Shown: positions 1-10,153 of the stretch, one piece after another
How positions within the stretch are numbered: the stretch's first letter is position 1
Layout of the letters: each line of letters starts with the position of its first letter
Origin: Semisulcospira habei
Taxonomy: Eukaryota; Mollusca; Gastropoda; Semisulcospiridae
Length of the DNA: 64,000 bases
Reading direction: 5' to 3'
Assembly: GCA_036245525.1 (NCBI GenBank)
Contig: BTPG01000007.1
Location: 125,966,640-126,030,639 of the forward strand
The notes under the pieces: model-generated
The model's database searches: none
What the model was told of the DNA's origin: nothing
What the model saw: the letters and a program-made list of their open reading frames with translations, nothing else
Made by a program: the position numbers and the translations under genes

Positions 1-23
1 CCATGAGGATCTATGCCTCTTGC
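1..23. mobile_element. Family C palindrome, right arm cut by window edge
   Basis: The window opens inside a C hairpin: the right arm (GGATCTATGCCTCTTGC) is complete and the left arm lies outside. Confidence 0.8.
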
Positions 24-213
24 AGATAGATCGCGTTCAGTTATTCTCAGATGTAAGCCCCGAATAACTCCTTCATTTAAACTTACTCGAGACGAAAGAA
101 GCCGAGAAGAGACACAAATTCGCACGACCCATTGCAGCTGCTTGGGACATTGGCAACCTATGTCTTTCGCAAGATGGAAGACTTTGACTGGCTGGCTAAC
201 TTGGCAGGTGAAT

Positions 214-246
214 GTGTGCCGGCCGTGTGATTCCAAAACCATAGAC

Positions 247-252
<6 letters not shown>
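214..252. mobile_element. Decayed family D palindrome
   Basis: A diverged left arm (GTGTGCCGGCCGTGTGATT) is followed by a right arm ending ATAGACCAGCACAC. The terminal CACAC runs directly into the CA microsatellite. Confidence 0.5.

Positions 253-338
<86 letters not shown>
250..338. repeat. (CA)n microsatellite
   Basis: About 44 uninterrupted CA units. Open frames here on both strands translate to Thr-His or Cys-Val runs and are not genes. Confidence 0.97.
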
Positions 339-340
<2 letters not shown>

Positions 341-421
341 TATCACTAAACATTGATCGAACCACCGAAAGCAAGAGGTGTTCAGCAAAATCCGACGCTC
401 CCGTCACAAACACGGCGCTGG

Positions 422-772
422 TTAAAGGCCCACTATCGCCGTAACTGCTCAAAGATTAACTTCTGTAACATTAACAGATGGTTACGAAACGCTAAGGGCT
501 AGCTATGATTCATTTAGTAAGCACACGTCGTCTATATAGCAAGTAACCTGACAACGACTCCACTCCGTTTTAGGGTGCAACTCTATCAGTGCGAGAAACA
601 GCTAAAAAATAGACTGACACGCTAACGGCAGCGCAGAATAAATAAGTGCGATTAGTTGTGTGCGTCTGCCGCGTGCTCAAACTGCTGTTAAAGTTCATTA
701 GATGTGTCGACAAGGCATAACAAACGAAATTGGTGCTGAAATGTCTCAGGTTTATGCGTAATGGTACTTTAA
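422..772 (-). mobile_element. Family X element, copy 1 (reverse orientation)
   Basis: The reverse complement matches the repeats at 14293-14822, 5525-5805 and 48124-48332. It begins TTAAAGTACCATTACGCAT and ends GGCGATAGTGGGCCTTTAA, with TTAA at both ends and weakly inverted termini. No coding capacity is seen, so it is a non-autonomous element. Confidence 0.75.
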
Positions 773-1024
773 TGCAGCTTGTTTCGATTTTCCCTCCAAC
801 AACATTATCGCTGTTTATGGAAGTCACTGATGTAACAAAGTCGGGCAAGTTACCTGACGCGAACTTCAAACCGTACAGGTCAGACCGCGTGTAACGCGTA
901 TACGCTCTTCCCAAGCGTCGATACCTGACGCGGAATCAATCTCGCGATGAAACAGCGAGCCGGTTCTTGGTTTCTGTGGTGGTGGTCTGTGTGAGCTTCC
1001 GGTGTTGTTTTTTGGGTGGCTCGA

Positions 1025-1096
1025 GTGCTGGTCTGTGATTTTGGACCTTACGGCTTTCAGCTTTCAGTCATACGGTCCAAAATCACAGACCAGCGC
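1025..1096. mobile_element. Family D palindrome, copy 2
   Basis: The left arm GTGCTGGTCTGTGATTTTGG is repeated inverted as CCAAAATCACAGACCAGC around a short loop with a duplicated CTTTCAG. No TTAA flank is visible. Confidence 0.85.
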
Positions 1097-1138
1097 AGTT
1101 GTTTTTGGTGTTTCTGACGTTGACAATAGCATTGCTGA

Positions 1139-1217
1139 TGAGATTCGAGACGTGGGGCACCCGGATACGCGGCGTGAAAGACGAGAAGTCGAATACGGCA
1201 CGTCTAGAATATGTTAA
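1139..1217. mobile_element. Family E palindrome, decayed
   Basis: The left arm ATTCGAGACGTGGGGCAC and the right arm GGCACGTCTAGAATATG end at TTAA (1214-1217). The left TTAA has been lost. Confidence 0.6.
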
Positions 1218-1413
1218 CAAACTAAACCCTCAAAGTCAAAATTTCAAAAAGTCGACATATCTGTGAGCAAACCTAAGGCAGATGCATATCCCAGCTTTCG
1301 AACAGAACGCTATATTTAAATCTAGTTTTGACATCAGAATGAACATGCAGATTTTGTACGCGCTGATTCCTACGACCGCTCACTGTATTTGTTATATATA
1401 CTGACGTGTTGTG

Positions 1414-1460
1414 TTAGAGTTTCCGATGATTCCAAAAAGTCTCATTTCTTTGGCTCGTCA
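1414..1460. mobile_element. Family I palindrome fragment
   Basis: TTTCCGATGATTCCAAAA followed by a diverged TCATTTCTTTGGCTCGTCAG matches the right arm of the palindrome at 31268-31368. Confidence 0.5.
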
Positions 1461-1639
1461 GTATATTTTTCCAATGATCACCGATGATGGCGAACTATTC
1501 CAGGCACAATTTAAAACTTGAGTTCAATCCAACCACAATCCATTCAGGAGAACCAGACAAGCAGGCCAAATCCAGTCCACTTGTGAAGCACAACTTCGAC
1601 GCTGACATGCTCGTGGTGCTCCGAAACAAAGCTAACAAA

Positions 1640-2062
1640 AGACCAAACGCAATGAAACGCAATCATACCAAATCGGCTCCGTCACAAGTGCTCCATTTTG
1701 GGCCAGGTCGTTTCCCGGTCAAATGCTGATGGTGCACCCAAGCGGAAAAGGAGAAGATGATCAACACAATGAAACACAATCACTCCGAATCAGTTCCGTT
1801 ACAATTGCTCCATTTCGCGCTGGTTTGTTTCGGACACACACGAAACACTTGACACAAATGCTGACGGAAACCATGACGCTTCTGTAATTAACTTCCTAGT
1901 TTGTTTCAGTCAAAACACACGTAATACACAACAACGGTGTTGAACCCATGGCGCTTTCTGTAATTACATTCTAGCTGGTTTCAAAACACACGTAATACAC
2001 AACAAATGGCGCTGAATCCATGACGCTTTTCATAATTGCATTCTAGTTTGTTTCCAACGCAG
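1640..2062. repeat. Diverged local duplications
   Basis: Two imperfect repeats containing AATGAAACRCAATCAY and TGCTCCATTT sit near 1650 and 1767. They are followed by three copies of a motif containing CCATGGCGCTTT/CCATGACGCTTT and TTCTAGTTTGTTT near 1870, 1945 and 2017. An 81-codon frame crosses the first copy but shows no recognisable protein. Confidence 0.6.
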
Positions 2063-2241
2063 ACCGCCGACACCCAGGGCTCCATTCAAAGGCATGGGTC
2101 CCAGTTAGCGTGTATTTGCCTAAAGGTAACTCCGGCAATCATTGAGCCCGTCATCTCATGAAGCTTTTATTCTCTCCCTCCGCTGCAGAATAAGCCCAGA
2201 ATAACAACCAGTGTCAGGAACACAAAGACAGACCTCGACCA

Positions 2242-2306
2242 GCAAGAGGCATAGATTCTCGTGTGCCCCTGCAAAGCAGGGGCACATGTGAATCTATGCC
2301 TCTTGC
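2242..2306. mobile_element. Family C palindrome
   Basis: A hairpin of about 65 nt whose inner stem reads GTGCCCCTGC / GCAGGGGCAC. The usual ATGAGCC is replaced on both arms, an example of paired change. Confidence 0.85.
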
Positions 2307-2509
2307 AGATGAGTAGACTAAAAGGGTGCTAGACAGTTCACCCAGTCGATACCACCCGGTACCCTTGCGTTCCCACCCGCATGGAAACGCTGCAGTCTCC
2401 GCCGTCACTGGAAGCGGTCATTTGGTGGGTGTCCCATGCGTGCACAGTTGTGGCGGAGACAGGAAATAATCATACAGCTTGCAGGGCTCCATCTTCAGCT
2501 TTCGAACTA

Positions 2510-3046
2510 CCGTAAATTTCAGTCTATTGAGCGCACCTGTATATAAGCCGCACCCACTAAATTAAAAAACTACTTTATTCACAAATAAGCCGCACTGGTT
2601 TATAAGCTGCAAATTATGTACTGCTTCCTCCAACGTCGCATCATTGTTTAGCTCCTGTGCAGCGGCTCGATTGCGTTTATCAATGGCCAGGTCGATCGCC
2701 TTCAACTTGAAAGCTGCATCGTAGGCATTTCGTCTCGTTTTCGGCATGATGAGGGTGTGTGTTTGAGCAAATGATCTGAATGCTTCAATTGTATGCGGTT
2801 TTGATTTTAAAATGTGAACAATTAACACTGTAACAACATGAACAGTTAACACTTTAACATGGAGCTCATCGAAAAATTAGTCAATAGAAAACACGATATT
2901 TTGAGTTACAGAGAAGCTAAGAATAGACGAGGGTGTGATGCTCCTGGAATCGGAAAAAAAATCCGCAAACGAGCCGCATAGGCTGTTTAAGCTGCAGGGT
3001 TTAAAGCTGGGGGAAAAAGTCGCGGCTTATAATCCGAAATTTACGA
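2510..3046 (-). mobile_element. Pogo/Tc1-type element, internally deleted
   Basis: TA dinucleotides at 2508-2509 and 3047-3048 flank inverted ends reading CCGTAAATTTC and, inverted, TCGTAAATTTCGG. Just inside lie the TATAAGCCGC / GCGGCTTATA subterminal repeats found in many animal pogo-like elements. The element is 537 bp and keeps only the start of a transposase frame, so it is non-autonomous. The family call rests on the ends, the TA target and the protein stub. Confidence 0.8.
2640..2747 (-). pseudogene. Pogo-like transposase N-terminal stub
   Basis: On the minus strand an ATG at 2747 opens MPKTRRNAYDAAFKLKAI, continuing to RAAAQELNND, a typical start of a pogo/Tigger-like transposase with its first DNA-binding helix-turn-helix. 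After about 36 residues the similarity stops and the frame runs into terminal-repeat sequence, so the DDE catalytic core is missing. Very likely dead; whether the internal deletion predates insertion cannot be told from one copy. Confidence 0.75.
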
Positions 3047-3462
3047 TAAATTCGACGGCGGTGAAAGGAAATACTTTAGCAAAAGAAGGAAACGCGTTTA
3101 GACAGGACACACAAACAACACAATTATTACATTTTTGATTGTTAAAACCCGTGTGTTGTACTCGACCTTTCTACGCGTGTTTCTTTGAAATCGAACTGTA
3201 ACCCCAAAATCACGCCAAATGAGCGCCAACAGTAAGACCGCCAACATGACATGATCGCACACTCATTATTATTAATCAGCCCGTCTATTTATAGAGCCGC
3301 GCGCACGTGCTCATATCGGCTACTGCACTGTACACCGCCGGCCGGCACAAACGATCAATGACGTCCTGGTTACATGTTTGAAGCCCTTCGCCAACTGCGA
3401 TTGATAGATCGACCGTACATAACCCCTTGAACGCCAGTGGTCGCAGACTGTAGAAATCATTG

Positions 3463-3838
3463 TTAATCCTTTGGTTTTTGTCGTGATGATTCCTGCAGGA
3501 ATCACAACACCCAGACATCCTGCAAGAATCACAACACCCAGACATCCTGCAAGAATCACAACACCCAGACATCCTGCAAGAATCACAACACCCAGACATC
3601 CTGCAGGAATCACAACACCCAGACATCCTGCAAGAATCACAACACCCAGACATCCTGCAAGAATCACAACACCCAGACATCCTGCAAGAATCACAACACC
3701 CAGACATCCTGCAAGAATCACAACACCCAGACATCCTGCAAGAATCACAACACCCAGACATCCTGCAGGAATCACAACACCCAGACATCCTGCAGGAATC
3801 ATCGCGACAAAAACCGCTACCGACAGCCAAAGGGTTGA
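3463..3838. mobile_element. Family B element with expanded loop
   Basis: The left end is TTAATCCTTTGG with arm TTTTTGTCGTGATGATTCC. The right arm is the standard B arm (GGAATCATCGCGACAAAAAC, then CCGACAGCCAAAGGG) ending TTGA, a one-base change from TTAA. The normally ~5-nt loop is replaced by a 27-bp minisatellite. Confidence 0.85.
3491..3800. repeat. 27-bp minisatellite, ~11 units
   Basis: The unit starts TCCTGCAAGAATCACAAC and contains ACCCAGACA. The repeated TCCTGCA occurs every 27 bases from 3491 to 3788. Because 27 is a multiple of three, open frames of 159-196 residues with 9-residue repeats appear on both strands; these are by-products. Confidence 0.97.
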
Positions 3839-4268
3839 TTTCGCGCCAAAGAGCCCCAACCGTCACTATAAACATGGATATAAAGTGTTGTCAGCAAGAG
3901 TAGTAGATCCAAATGATGAGGCGGATATGTCCGAAAATTATGATGCGTGATTGGTGTTATATTTTTTTTTGTGAAACGTAAAACGTATGTTGCACATTGT
4001 AATGTCTACGCAGAAACTTTCATGCAAGCACACCTCCCCCCCCCCTCCCCCCAATCCCCTTCGTCGTTTGACTTACGGGCCAGGGGCCCCTTTTGAACAA
4101 TGTTGCGACAGCTGTGTCCGCCCAATATCAGCATCCAGTCCAGCGAAAAGACATCACGAACACGGTACCTTTGTTCTTCATCGTCTTTGTCCAACGTGAA
4201 ACGTGAATGATATTTCTTTGGATACGTGATTCGTAATGGTAACATCCCCCATCCTCCAAACCCCCTTC

Positions 4269-4294
4269 AAAGATGGTCTTTAATGACAGGTGAA
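4269..4294. mobile_element. Family F arm fragment
   Basis: A single arm, GATGGTCTTTAATGACAGGT, without its partner. Just beyond, at about 4358-4385, GACCATGATAGATCAAG and GGCGCC look like a degraded A arm. Confidence 0.55.
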
Positions 4295-4462
4295 CTATTA
4301 TAAGGGATGTCGTTTAAAGCGGGTTTTTCTATAGGCGCCTGTGCAAAAGAAGATTGTCGACCATGATAGATCAAGCCTGGCGCCTTTCATTGAACTATCA
4401 CAGTGGATCCATATACCAGGCACATCTGCCGTTACATGGAAGAAGCCCGTGAGTCATTTTGT

Positions 4463-4534
4463 TAAGAAAAGCGAGGTTTTCATTGTTATACAATTAAAAT
4501 CTCGCTTTTCTCAAGAATGGACAAGCTGGCTTTC
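4463..4534. mobile_element. Family J palindrome
   Basis: AAGAAAAGCGAGGTTTTCATTG and its inverse, AAAATCTCGCTTTTCTCAAG, meet around GTTATACAAT. Confidence 0.75.
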
Positions 4535-4619
4535 AGCACATAACGGCAGACACGGTGTCAGGGCTGAGCGGACACAAAAACCATAGAAATTCAGTGATGC
4601 GTGCAGTCCTGCAAGCGTG

Positions 4620-4800
4620 GTGCAACCAGCGGCGATACAGCAGAACCTGGTTTGAGCGATCGGCCTCGTACGAATTGACTTGTCATTAAAGACCATCACT
4701 CGGGTGGCTAATGTACCATTACGCATATACCTGTCTTTAAAGACCGTCATTCTGGTGGCTTTAGCCACCTGAATGACGGTCTTTAATGACAGGTGACATC
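4620..4800. mobile_element. Family F element, rearranged, interleaved with X
   Basis: An outer end CAGCAGAACCTGG at about 4639 is followed by an arm CATTAAAGACCATCACTC, then about 20 bases of the X left end (ATGTACCATTACGCAT), then a complete F palindrome centred on GGTGGCTTTAGCCACC ending AATGACAGGTGAC at 4798. The order suggests an F/X nested insertion with rearrangement. Confidence 0.6.
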
Positions 4801-5805
4801 ATTAATTGTGTTCGTTATGTCTTTTCGACACACCTAAAGAACTTTTTTTTTTAAAGAACCTCATGGTTGGAGGCCAAAAACTGGAAACAGTTAAGAAATT
4901 CAAATACTTAGGAGCCATTGTGACAGATGAGGGATCAAAACCAGAAATACTGTCCAGGATTGCGCAGACAACAACAGCACTGACAAAATTGAAGACCATA
5001 TGGAAGGACAGAAACATCACACTATGCTCCAAGATCAGACTGATGCGCTCCTTAGTCATCTCAGTGTTCTTGTATGCCTGCGAGTCATGGACCCTCACAG
5101 CAGACCTTGAAAGGAGGATACAAGCCACTGAAATGAGATGTTTTCGAAGGCTGCTTGGCATCTCATACAGAGATCACATCACAAACGAGGAAGTGGGAAG
5201 CAGAATCAGGCAAGCCATCGGGCCCTATGAAGACTTATGAGCCATTGTGAGAAAACGCAAACTGAAGTGGTATGGGCATGTCACGCGTTCAGCAGGGCTT
5301 GCCAAAAAAATCCTGCAAGGCACTGTGCAAGGAGGACGAAGGAGAAGAAGACAGAGGAAAAGATGGGAGGACAATATCTCAGAGTGGACAGGACTGAAGC
5401 TGGGCGATACGCTGAGAATGGCAGAGAACAGAGAGGATTGGAGGGAGCTGGTTGCCAAGTCATCAGTGGTGCCCCAACGGTCGGCAAGACTACGGGATAT
5501 AGATAGATAGATAGAAAGAACTTTAACGGCAGTTTTGACTGCAGCAAAAGCACATGAGTAATCGCACTTATTAATTCTGCGCTGCCGATAGCGTTTCAAT
5601 CTATTTTTAGCTGTTTCTCGAAATAATATCGTTGTATTTCTAGAACGGAGTGGAGTCAATGTCGGGTTGCTTGATATAAAGACGACGTGTGCTGAACTGG
5701 ATTTTCCCGTGTCTAAATGAACCACAACTAGACGTGTGTAGCGTTTCGTAAACGTATGTTACAGAAGTGTATCTTTGAACAGTTACGGCGGTAGTGGACC
5801 TTTAA
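4702..5805 (+). mobile_element. Family X element, copy 3, host of nested insertions
   Basis: X sequence is recognisable at 4702-4722, 4801-4845 and 5525-5805 and ends GTAGTGGACCTTTAA. The two gaps are filled by F sequence and by the LINE fragment at 4846-5514. Copies 1 and 2 lack the LINE and give the unoccupied arrangement. Confidence 0.75.
4846..5514 (+). pseudogene. 5'-truncated LINE: end of reverse transcriptase ORF
   Basis: The frame from about 4863 reads VGGQKLETVKKFKYLGAIV, then LYACESWTLTADLERRIQ and MRCFRRLLGISYRDH, then RKLKWYGHVTRSAGLAKK and RWEDNISEWTGLKLGDT. This is the post-catalytic region that closes ORF2 in many animal non-LTR retrotransposons. An in-frame TGA at 5238-5240 replaces the residue after EDL. 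The copy lacks the endonuclease and RT catalytic motifs. It ends in four ATAG units and is flanked by AAAGAACTTT at 4836-4845 and 5515-5524, a 10-bp target duplication typical of target-primed reverse transcription. Confidence 0.9.
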
Positions 5806-5926
5806 GCCACCTGAATGATGGTCTTTAATAACAGGTGATACTTTCTGCCCTTTCTGCTCTTGAGAGAGCACCTGTCTTATAAGACCACTTGCAAAAACAG
5901 TGGTCGCTCAACAGAGGTTCTACTGT
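5806..5926. mobile_element. Family F element, right part
   Basis: GCCACCTGAATGATGGTC, then AGAGAGCACCTGTCTTATAA, then a right end CAGAGGTTCTACTG. The left half is missing; the element abuts the TTAA end of X. Confidence 0.55.
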
Positions 5927-6216
5927 GTCAACATACACGTGTATTGAGACAATGAGTGGCTTACAATCAGTGGAGAAAAACGCTGTCAACCTACACGTGT
6001 ATTGAGACAATGAGTGGCTTACAATCAGTGGAGAAAAACGCTGTCAACCTACACGTGTATTGAGACAATGAGTGGCTTACAATCAGTGGAGAAAAACGCT
6101 GTCAACCTACACGTGTATTGAGACAATGAGTGGCTTACAATCAGTGGAGAAAAACGCTGTCAACCTACACGTGTATTGAGACAATGAGTGGCTTACAATC
6201 AGTGGAGAAAAACGCT
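5927..6216. repeat. 58-bp tandem repeat, 5 copies
   Basis: Units starting GTCAACCTACACGTGTATTG begin at 5927, 5985, 6043, 6101 and 6159. They are nearly identical; only the first has ACATAC instead of ACCTAC, so the array is young or recently homogenised. No frame of interest. Confidence 0.97.
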
Positions 6217-6245
6217 GACAGGTGAAGCCGCGTCGCAATCAATAA

Positions 6246-6485
6246 TTAACCCCTTCATGACGGGGGACAATGCGAACGATATCCATGTATTAGAACATGT
6301 AGAACATCACCCAACTGCAAGAGGTATAGATCCTCATGACCCCCCGCAGTCGCGGGGGGTCATGCGGATCTATGCCTCTTGCTGACACCGCTTAGAATCC
6401 ATGTCCCTAGGGTTTTTGTGTGTGTGTGTTGAATTAACGAAAATTGCAGAAACAGAGTCTAGGACAGCTGGTACTGAACGGGTTA
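6246..6485. mobile_element. Family C element, complete, reverse orientation
   Basis: TTAA at 6246-6249 starts TTAACCCCTTCATGAC; the other end is TGAACGGGTTAA at 6474-6485. The hairpin (6317-6382) has a near-perfect inner stem, ATGACCCCCCGC / GCGGGGGGTCAT. The long arm includes GAATTAACG, an internal TTAA used as a target elsewhere (see 25455). Confidence 0.8.
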
Positions 6486-6573
6486 AAATGCAGCTGTGGA
6501 CACCGCCCACTAGTAAGAGGAAAAGAATATCGCTAAAAGCGACCATCATTCAAATGCAAGTGGCAAAGAACCT

Positions 6574-6687
<114 letters not shown>

Positions 6688-6883
6688 CTACTCACAAGAA
6701 GTCAAAATATCGTTCAAATGCGAACATCATCCAAATGCAAATGGCAAAGAACCTCCCTCCCTCTCTCTCTCACAGACACACACGCACACTGCCCAACTGC
6801 CCACTTGTCAGCAAAGTGCATCGTTAAAATGCATCCATCATCCCGACTCTCTCTCTCTCATCTAAATGCAAGTGGCAAAGAAC

Positions 6884-6988
<105 letters not shown>

Positions 6989-7129
6989 GCGCGCTCGCAT
7001 GAAGCCGGACAGTTGAGATAAGCGGGCGTGCCATCTGCGGCACAGTAATTGCTCAGATGCTACTGTTACCGCACAACGACAAACACACACGCGAACACAG
7101 CATGGTTCTCCGGACATGCGCCCTTCACT

Positions 7130-7163
7130 CATTTGAGACGTCCCGCATACGGATACGCGGCAA
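7130..7163. mobile_element. Family E left arm fragment
   Basis: CATTTGAGACGTCCCGCATA followed by CGGATACGCGGC matches one E arm; no inverted partner is seen. Confidence 0.5.
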
Positions 7164-7502
7164 AACAATGGAAAATAAAAAGCAAAATATGCCCAGCATG
7201 TTTACTAGAATGAATATGAAAAAGAAATGCATAGCACTGCATAAATACAAGGTGCGGGAGACAGAACGCTCAAGGCTAGTGTTTGATTAGCTGACACTTG
7301 AACTGGTAGTGTCAGATTCGCTTGGCGCCTGTCTAATCTGCAAGCGCTTTCTGTCCTCCCGTTTTTCCGTTTCATCGCCCGGATTTCATCTGAGGCGCGT
7401 ATCACGTGCTGCAAGAATAACTATCAGCTGACGGTATGACGTGAATAGGTCCGCTCTGGGATTTGACGTCAATTGCAGGGTCACAGCCAGCAGGAACCAA
7501 TT

Positions 7503-7569
7503 GCAAGATGCATAGATCCTCATGAGCCCTCGCAGTCGCGGGGGCTCACTGAGGATCTGTGCCTCTTGC
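7503..7569. mobile_element. Family C palindrome
   Basis: GCAAGATGCATAGATCC and GGATCTGTGCCTCTTGC enclose GAGCCCTCGCAGTCGCGGGGGCTC. TTAA ends were not found. Confidence 0.8.
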
Positions 7570-7820
7570 TGGTATCATTCGTGCCGAGAAGTGGCGAGTG
7601 TCGTAAATTTACCTGAGGGAGATAACCGTTTCGCGCCATAAAGGGTAATTAATTTTCTGTCATTGTCATGAGACTATCTCGCTCTCTCCCTCTCTCTGCC
7701 GTCATCACTACCTTATTTGTTCGTGTTTTTGCCAGCACTGCGGACCAATCACGACTGACAAGTTTTGGTGTGTCTTTCAGTGCGCTCTTGAGTCGAAAAA
7801 GCACACGAAACAATAACAAC

Positions 7821-7860
7821 AATGAATGAATGAATGAATGAATGAATGAATGAATGAATG
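7821..7860. repeat. (AATG)n microsatellite
   Basis: Nine to ten AATG units. Confidence 0.95.
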
Positions 7861-7929
7861 AGGAGCGGTGTTCCTCCAACCACAATCTACTATCTCCCAT
7901 CCATCTTTTCCCCTCCCTTATTACACTCG

Positions 7930-8080
7930 AGGAGCTGGGCGCTCGGTGGCAGAGCGTTCGACTCTCGTCCAAAGGGTCCCGGGTTCGAATCCAGCTGGAG
8001 TAAAAATTTGTTAATACTCTATTCGGCGCCACGTCTTTGTAGTGGAGGAAAGACGATAAACGTTTAAACGTTTTCCCTTT
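7930..8080 (+). mobile_element. tRNA-derived SINE with target duplication
   Basis: The first ~70 bases are tRNA-like: an A-box region CTCGGTGGCAGAGCG and a B box GGGTTCGAATCC. The body AAAATTTGTTAATACTCTATT is shared with the fragment at 46820-46915. TTACACTCG at 7921-7929 and 8081-8089 is a 9-bp target duplication. The cloverleaf is degraded, so this is not a functional tRNA gene. Confidence 0.85.
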
Positions 8081-8374
8081 TTACACTCGCAACCCTCCTG
8101 CGCGCAAATAAATAAATAAATCAGTAAAATAAAAAAAAAAACATGAATAAATAAATATAATTTTAAAAAGTAACTAACTAACTAACTAAATAAAATAAAT
8201 AAATTAAAATGAATAAATAAATAATCGCGCCTCTAAAATAGGTTAAGATCTTTACCTTAACACTACCCACGACATTTTAGCGGAAACCCGTGTCTTTCCG
8301 TTTCCTGTTTTGTGGCCTGCAATGTCTTGAGACTTCCGGCAGCAAACTGGAGTAACAAGCCAACTACCACCATC

Positions 8375-8418
8375 ACGTCCCCGCGACTGCATCGGCTCAT
8401 GAGGATCAATGTCTCTTG
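8375..8418. mobile_element. Decayed family C palindrome
   Basis: TCCCCGCGACTGCATCGG, then CTCATGAGGATCAATGTC and TCTTG: the right arm is recognisable and the left arm lost. Confidence 0.5.
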
Positions 8419-8459
8419 AAGTGCTGGTCAAATGAGTGTCTATATTCCTCAACTGAAGG

Positions 8460-8752
8460 ACATTATAAAACATTCAATAGTTCTGTCGTGAAGTTCGTCA
8501 CTGGAATCGCATTCATTTAAAACTAAAATCATAGTCATAAGCTGAAAACAGATTACTGAAGATGGCACAGTTTAATGGCCTTCTCTGCACACTTTTACGT
8601 CTGTGTTCCTCAGACGACGAATGCCAGGAGATTCTGTCGTGAACTCACAGGATGACTCCACTGTCTAATGGCATGAAATCACGTCTACATGTGAGTACTC
8701 ATTTCCGATTCATCTCGAAAGAATAAAAACTTGACGATGAAGTCATTGACCT
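8460..8752. other. Unremarkable interval
   Basis: About 290 bases of mixed sequence; I see no gene, repeat or palindrome. Confidence 0.4.
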
Positions 8753-8826
8753 TTCAACACATTCGAGACCTGCCGCATCCGGATAATCGGCATACGCCGC
8801 GTATTCGGGAGGTCTCGAATGGGTTA
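8753..8826. mobile_element. Family E palindrome
   Basis: TCAACACATTCGAGACCTG and GGTCTCGAATGGGTTAA form the ends. The left TTAA has become TCAA; the right is intact (8823-8826). Confidence 0.8.
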
Positions 8827-8871
8827 AATCAGTTTCACATACTTAGTATGACACTAATAAATGCCGAATAC

Positions 8872-8875
<4 letters not shown>

Positions 8876-8911
<36 letters not shown>
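8876..8911. repeat. Poly(A) tract with A-rich downstream
   Basis: 36 consecutive A followed by A-rich AAAC/AAAT repeats to about 8985. It could be a retroposon tail, but no recognisable body precedes it. Confidence 0.9.
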
Positions 8912-8913
<2 letters not shown>

Positions 8914-9290
8914 CAAGAAAAACAAAAAAAGAATAAACAAGCAAACAAAGAAACAAAACAAATAAACAAATAAATAAATAAATAACGCCAAGTTTGTTTT
9001 CGTGTCCACCATTCTATGGAGGAGATAATGGCAAGTGAAGTCTGCAATCTCTAGTTACATGAATCGATGTTCCTGTCACTCACAAAGGAGAGACCATTCT
9101 TCTCAGGCGGAAGTGCGATCGTCTCCCTTTGAGATCGGAGCTCCCTCCTTCTCTGCCTCTTACACAACTATACTGCCCCTCAAGGTTTCTTGTTATTCCA
9201 CGCTGCATGGAGACTGATGCGAAACGGTTTCAACCTCTTTGAAATAGTTTTTCTCTCGAGAAAACGAGAAGAGATGTGCCAAAGATGTGC

Positions 9291-9320
9291 AAGATGCAAA
9301 GATTCTCACGAGCCTATGGG
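9291..9320. mobile_element. Family C left arm fragment
   Basis: AAGATGCAAAGATTCTCACG then AGCCTATGGG, without a partner arm. Confidence 0.4.
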
Positions 9321-9524
9321 AAAACAGAAGCTAATGAAATCTGTTACGTGTAGATGTAAGGGACTCTAACCACAATCTGACAATTACCCCCCCCCCCCCC
9401 CCAACATTCCTGTTTTCATCCTCCATTATTCCATTCGTCCCTCTGATCCATCCATCTGAATAAAGTCAAATCGAGTCGAGTGTCGAGGGTCAATCAATCA
9501 ATCTGATATTGCTGTAGTTTTTAT

Positions 9525-9593
9525 GTGCGCTGGTTTGTGATCTTAGACCTTACGTTTCGGGGCCGTAGTGTCCAAAATGACAAACAAGCACAG
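9525..9593. mobile_element. Family D palindrome
   Basis: GTGCGCTGGTTTGTGATC and TCCAAAATGACAAACAAGC are imperfect inverted arms around TTTCGGGGCCG. Confidence 0.65.
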
Positions 9594-9671
9594 CCGAGCG
9601 TTCCTAACCCTACTAACAGCCTGCGGCAGCCCATGGTGACACCTTACACTTTCCAATTAATAATCTTCTTC

Positions 9672-9737
9672 GCAAGGGACATAGATCCTCATGAGCCCCG
9701 TGTAAAGCGGAGGACCATGAGGATCTATGCCTCTTGC
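9672..9737. mobile_element. Family C palindrome
   Basis: GCAAGGGACATAGATCC and GGATCTATGCCTCTTGC flank a loop region that has lost the C-rich inner stem (CCCGTGTAAAGCGGAGG). Confidence 0.75.
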
Positions 9738-9876
9738 CGGCGACGTCAGCCTCTATGAACGTCAGCAGAGAGCGGGGGAAACCACGAAAGTCTATGCAAC
9801 TAGCAGATCTATACGTCGCTTCCACCGACAGAATGCGGCGAACCTCAGGCGAGGTCACTGACAAACATCCCCAACG

Positions 9877-9974
9877 AGCACAAGGCACTCGGGCCGGCGT
9901 CGGCCCGCTGTTGGCCCGCGCACATTCGTGCGCGGGCCAACAGCGGCCGACGCCGGCCCGAGGACCTTGTGCTC
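9877..9974. mobile_element. Family G GC-rich palindrome, best copy
   Basis: Inverted arms of about 45 bp start GAGCACAAGG and end CCTTGTGCTC; the inner stem TTGGCCCGCGCAC / GTGCGCGGGCCAA closes on ATTC. The stem is almost wholly G+C and would be very stable as single strand or RNA. No TTAA. Confidence 0.9.
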
Positions 9975-10153
9975 GATGGGCAGTGTCCGGCCGCCGGCCA
10001 TTGCTCTCATTAAACGTTTCCTGGACAGACGGCTGATGGCTTTCGCTGGGAATAGAGTTGTATCGACTGCGGGGACCGCCTGCCTATTATCCCGTGTCTT
10101 GGGAACAATGCTGCTTCGTGAGTTCGTTCGTTAGTTCAATCCGAAGCGAATAA

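Noticed and set aside
3285..3950. Long open frames of 159-196 residues with 9-residue repeats on both strands
   Set aside because: They are the 27-bp minisatellite read in different frames; frames are open on both strands and the ends lie in the B palindrome arms.
7930..8000. Possible tRNA gene
   Set aside because: A and B boxes are present but the cloverleaf stems do not pair convincingly; flanking duplication and SINE body show a retroposon.
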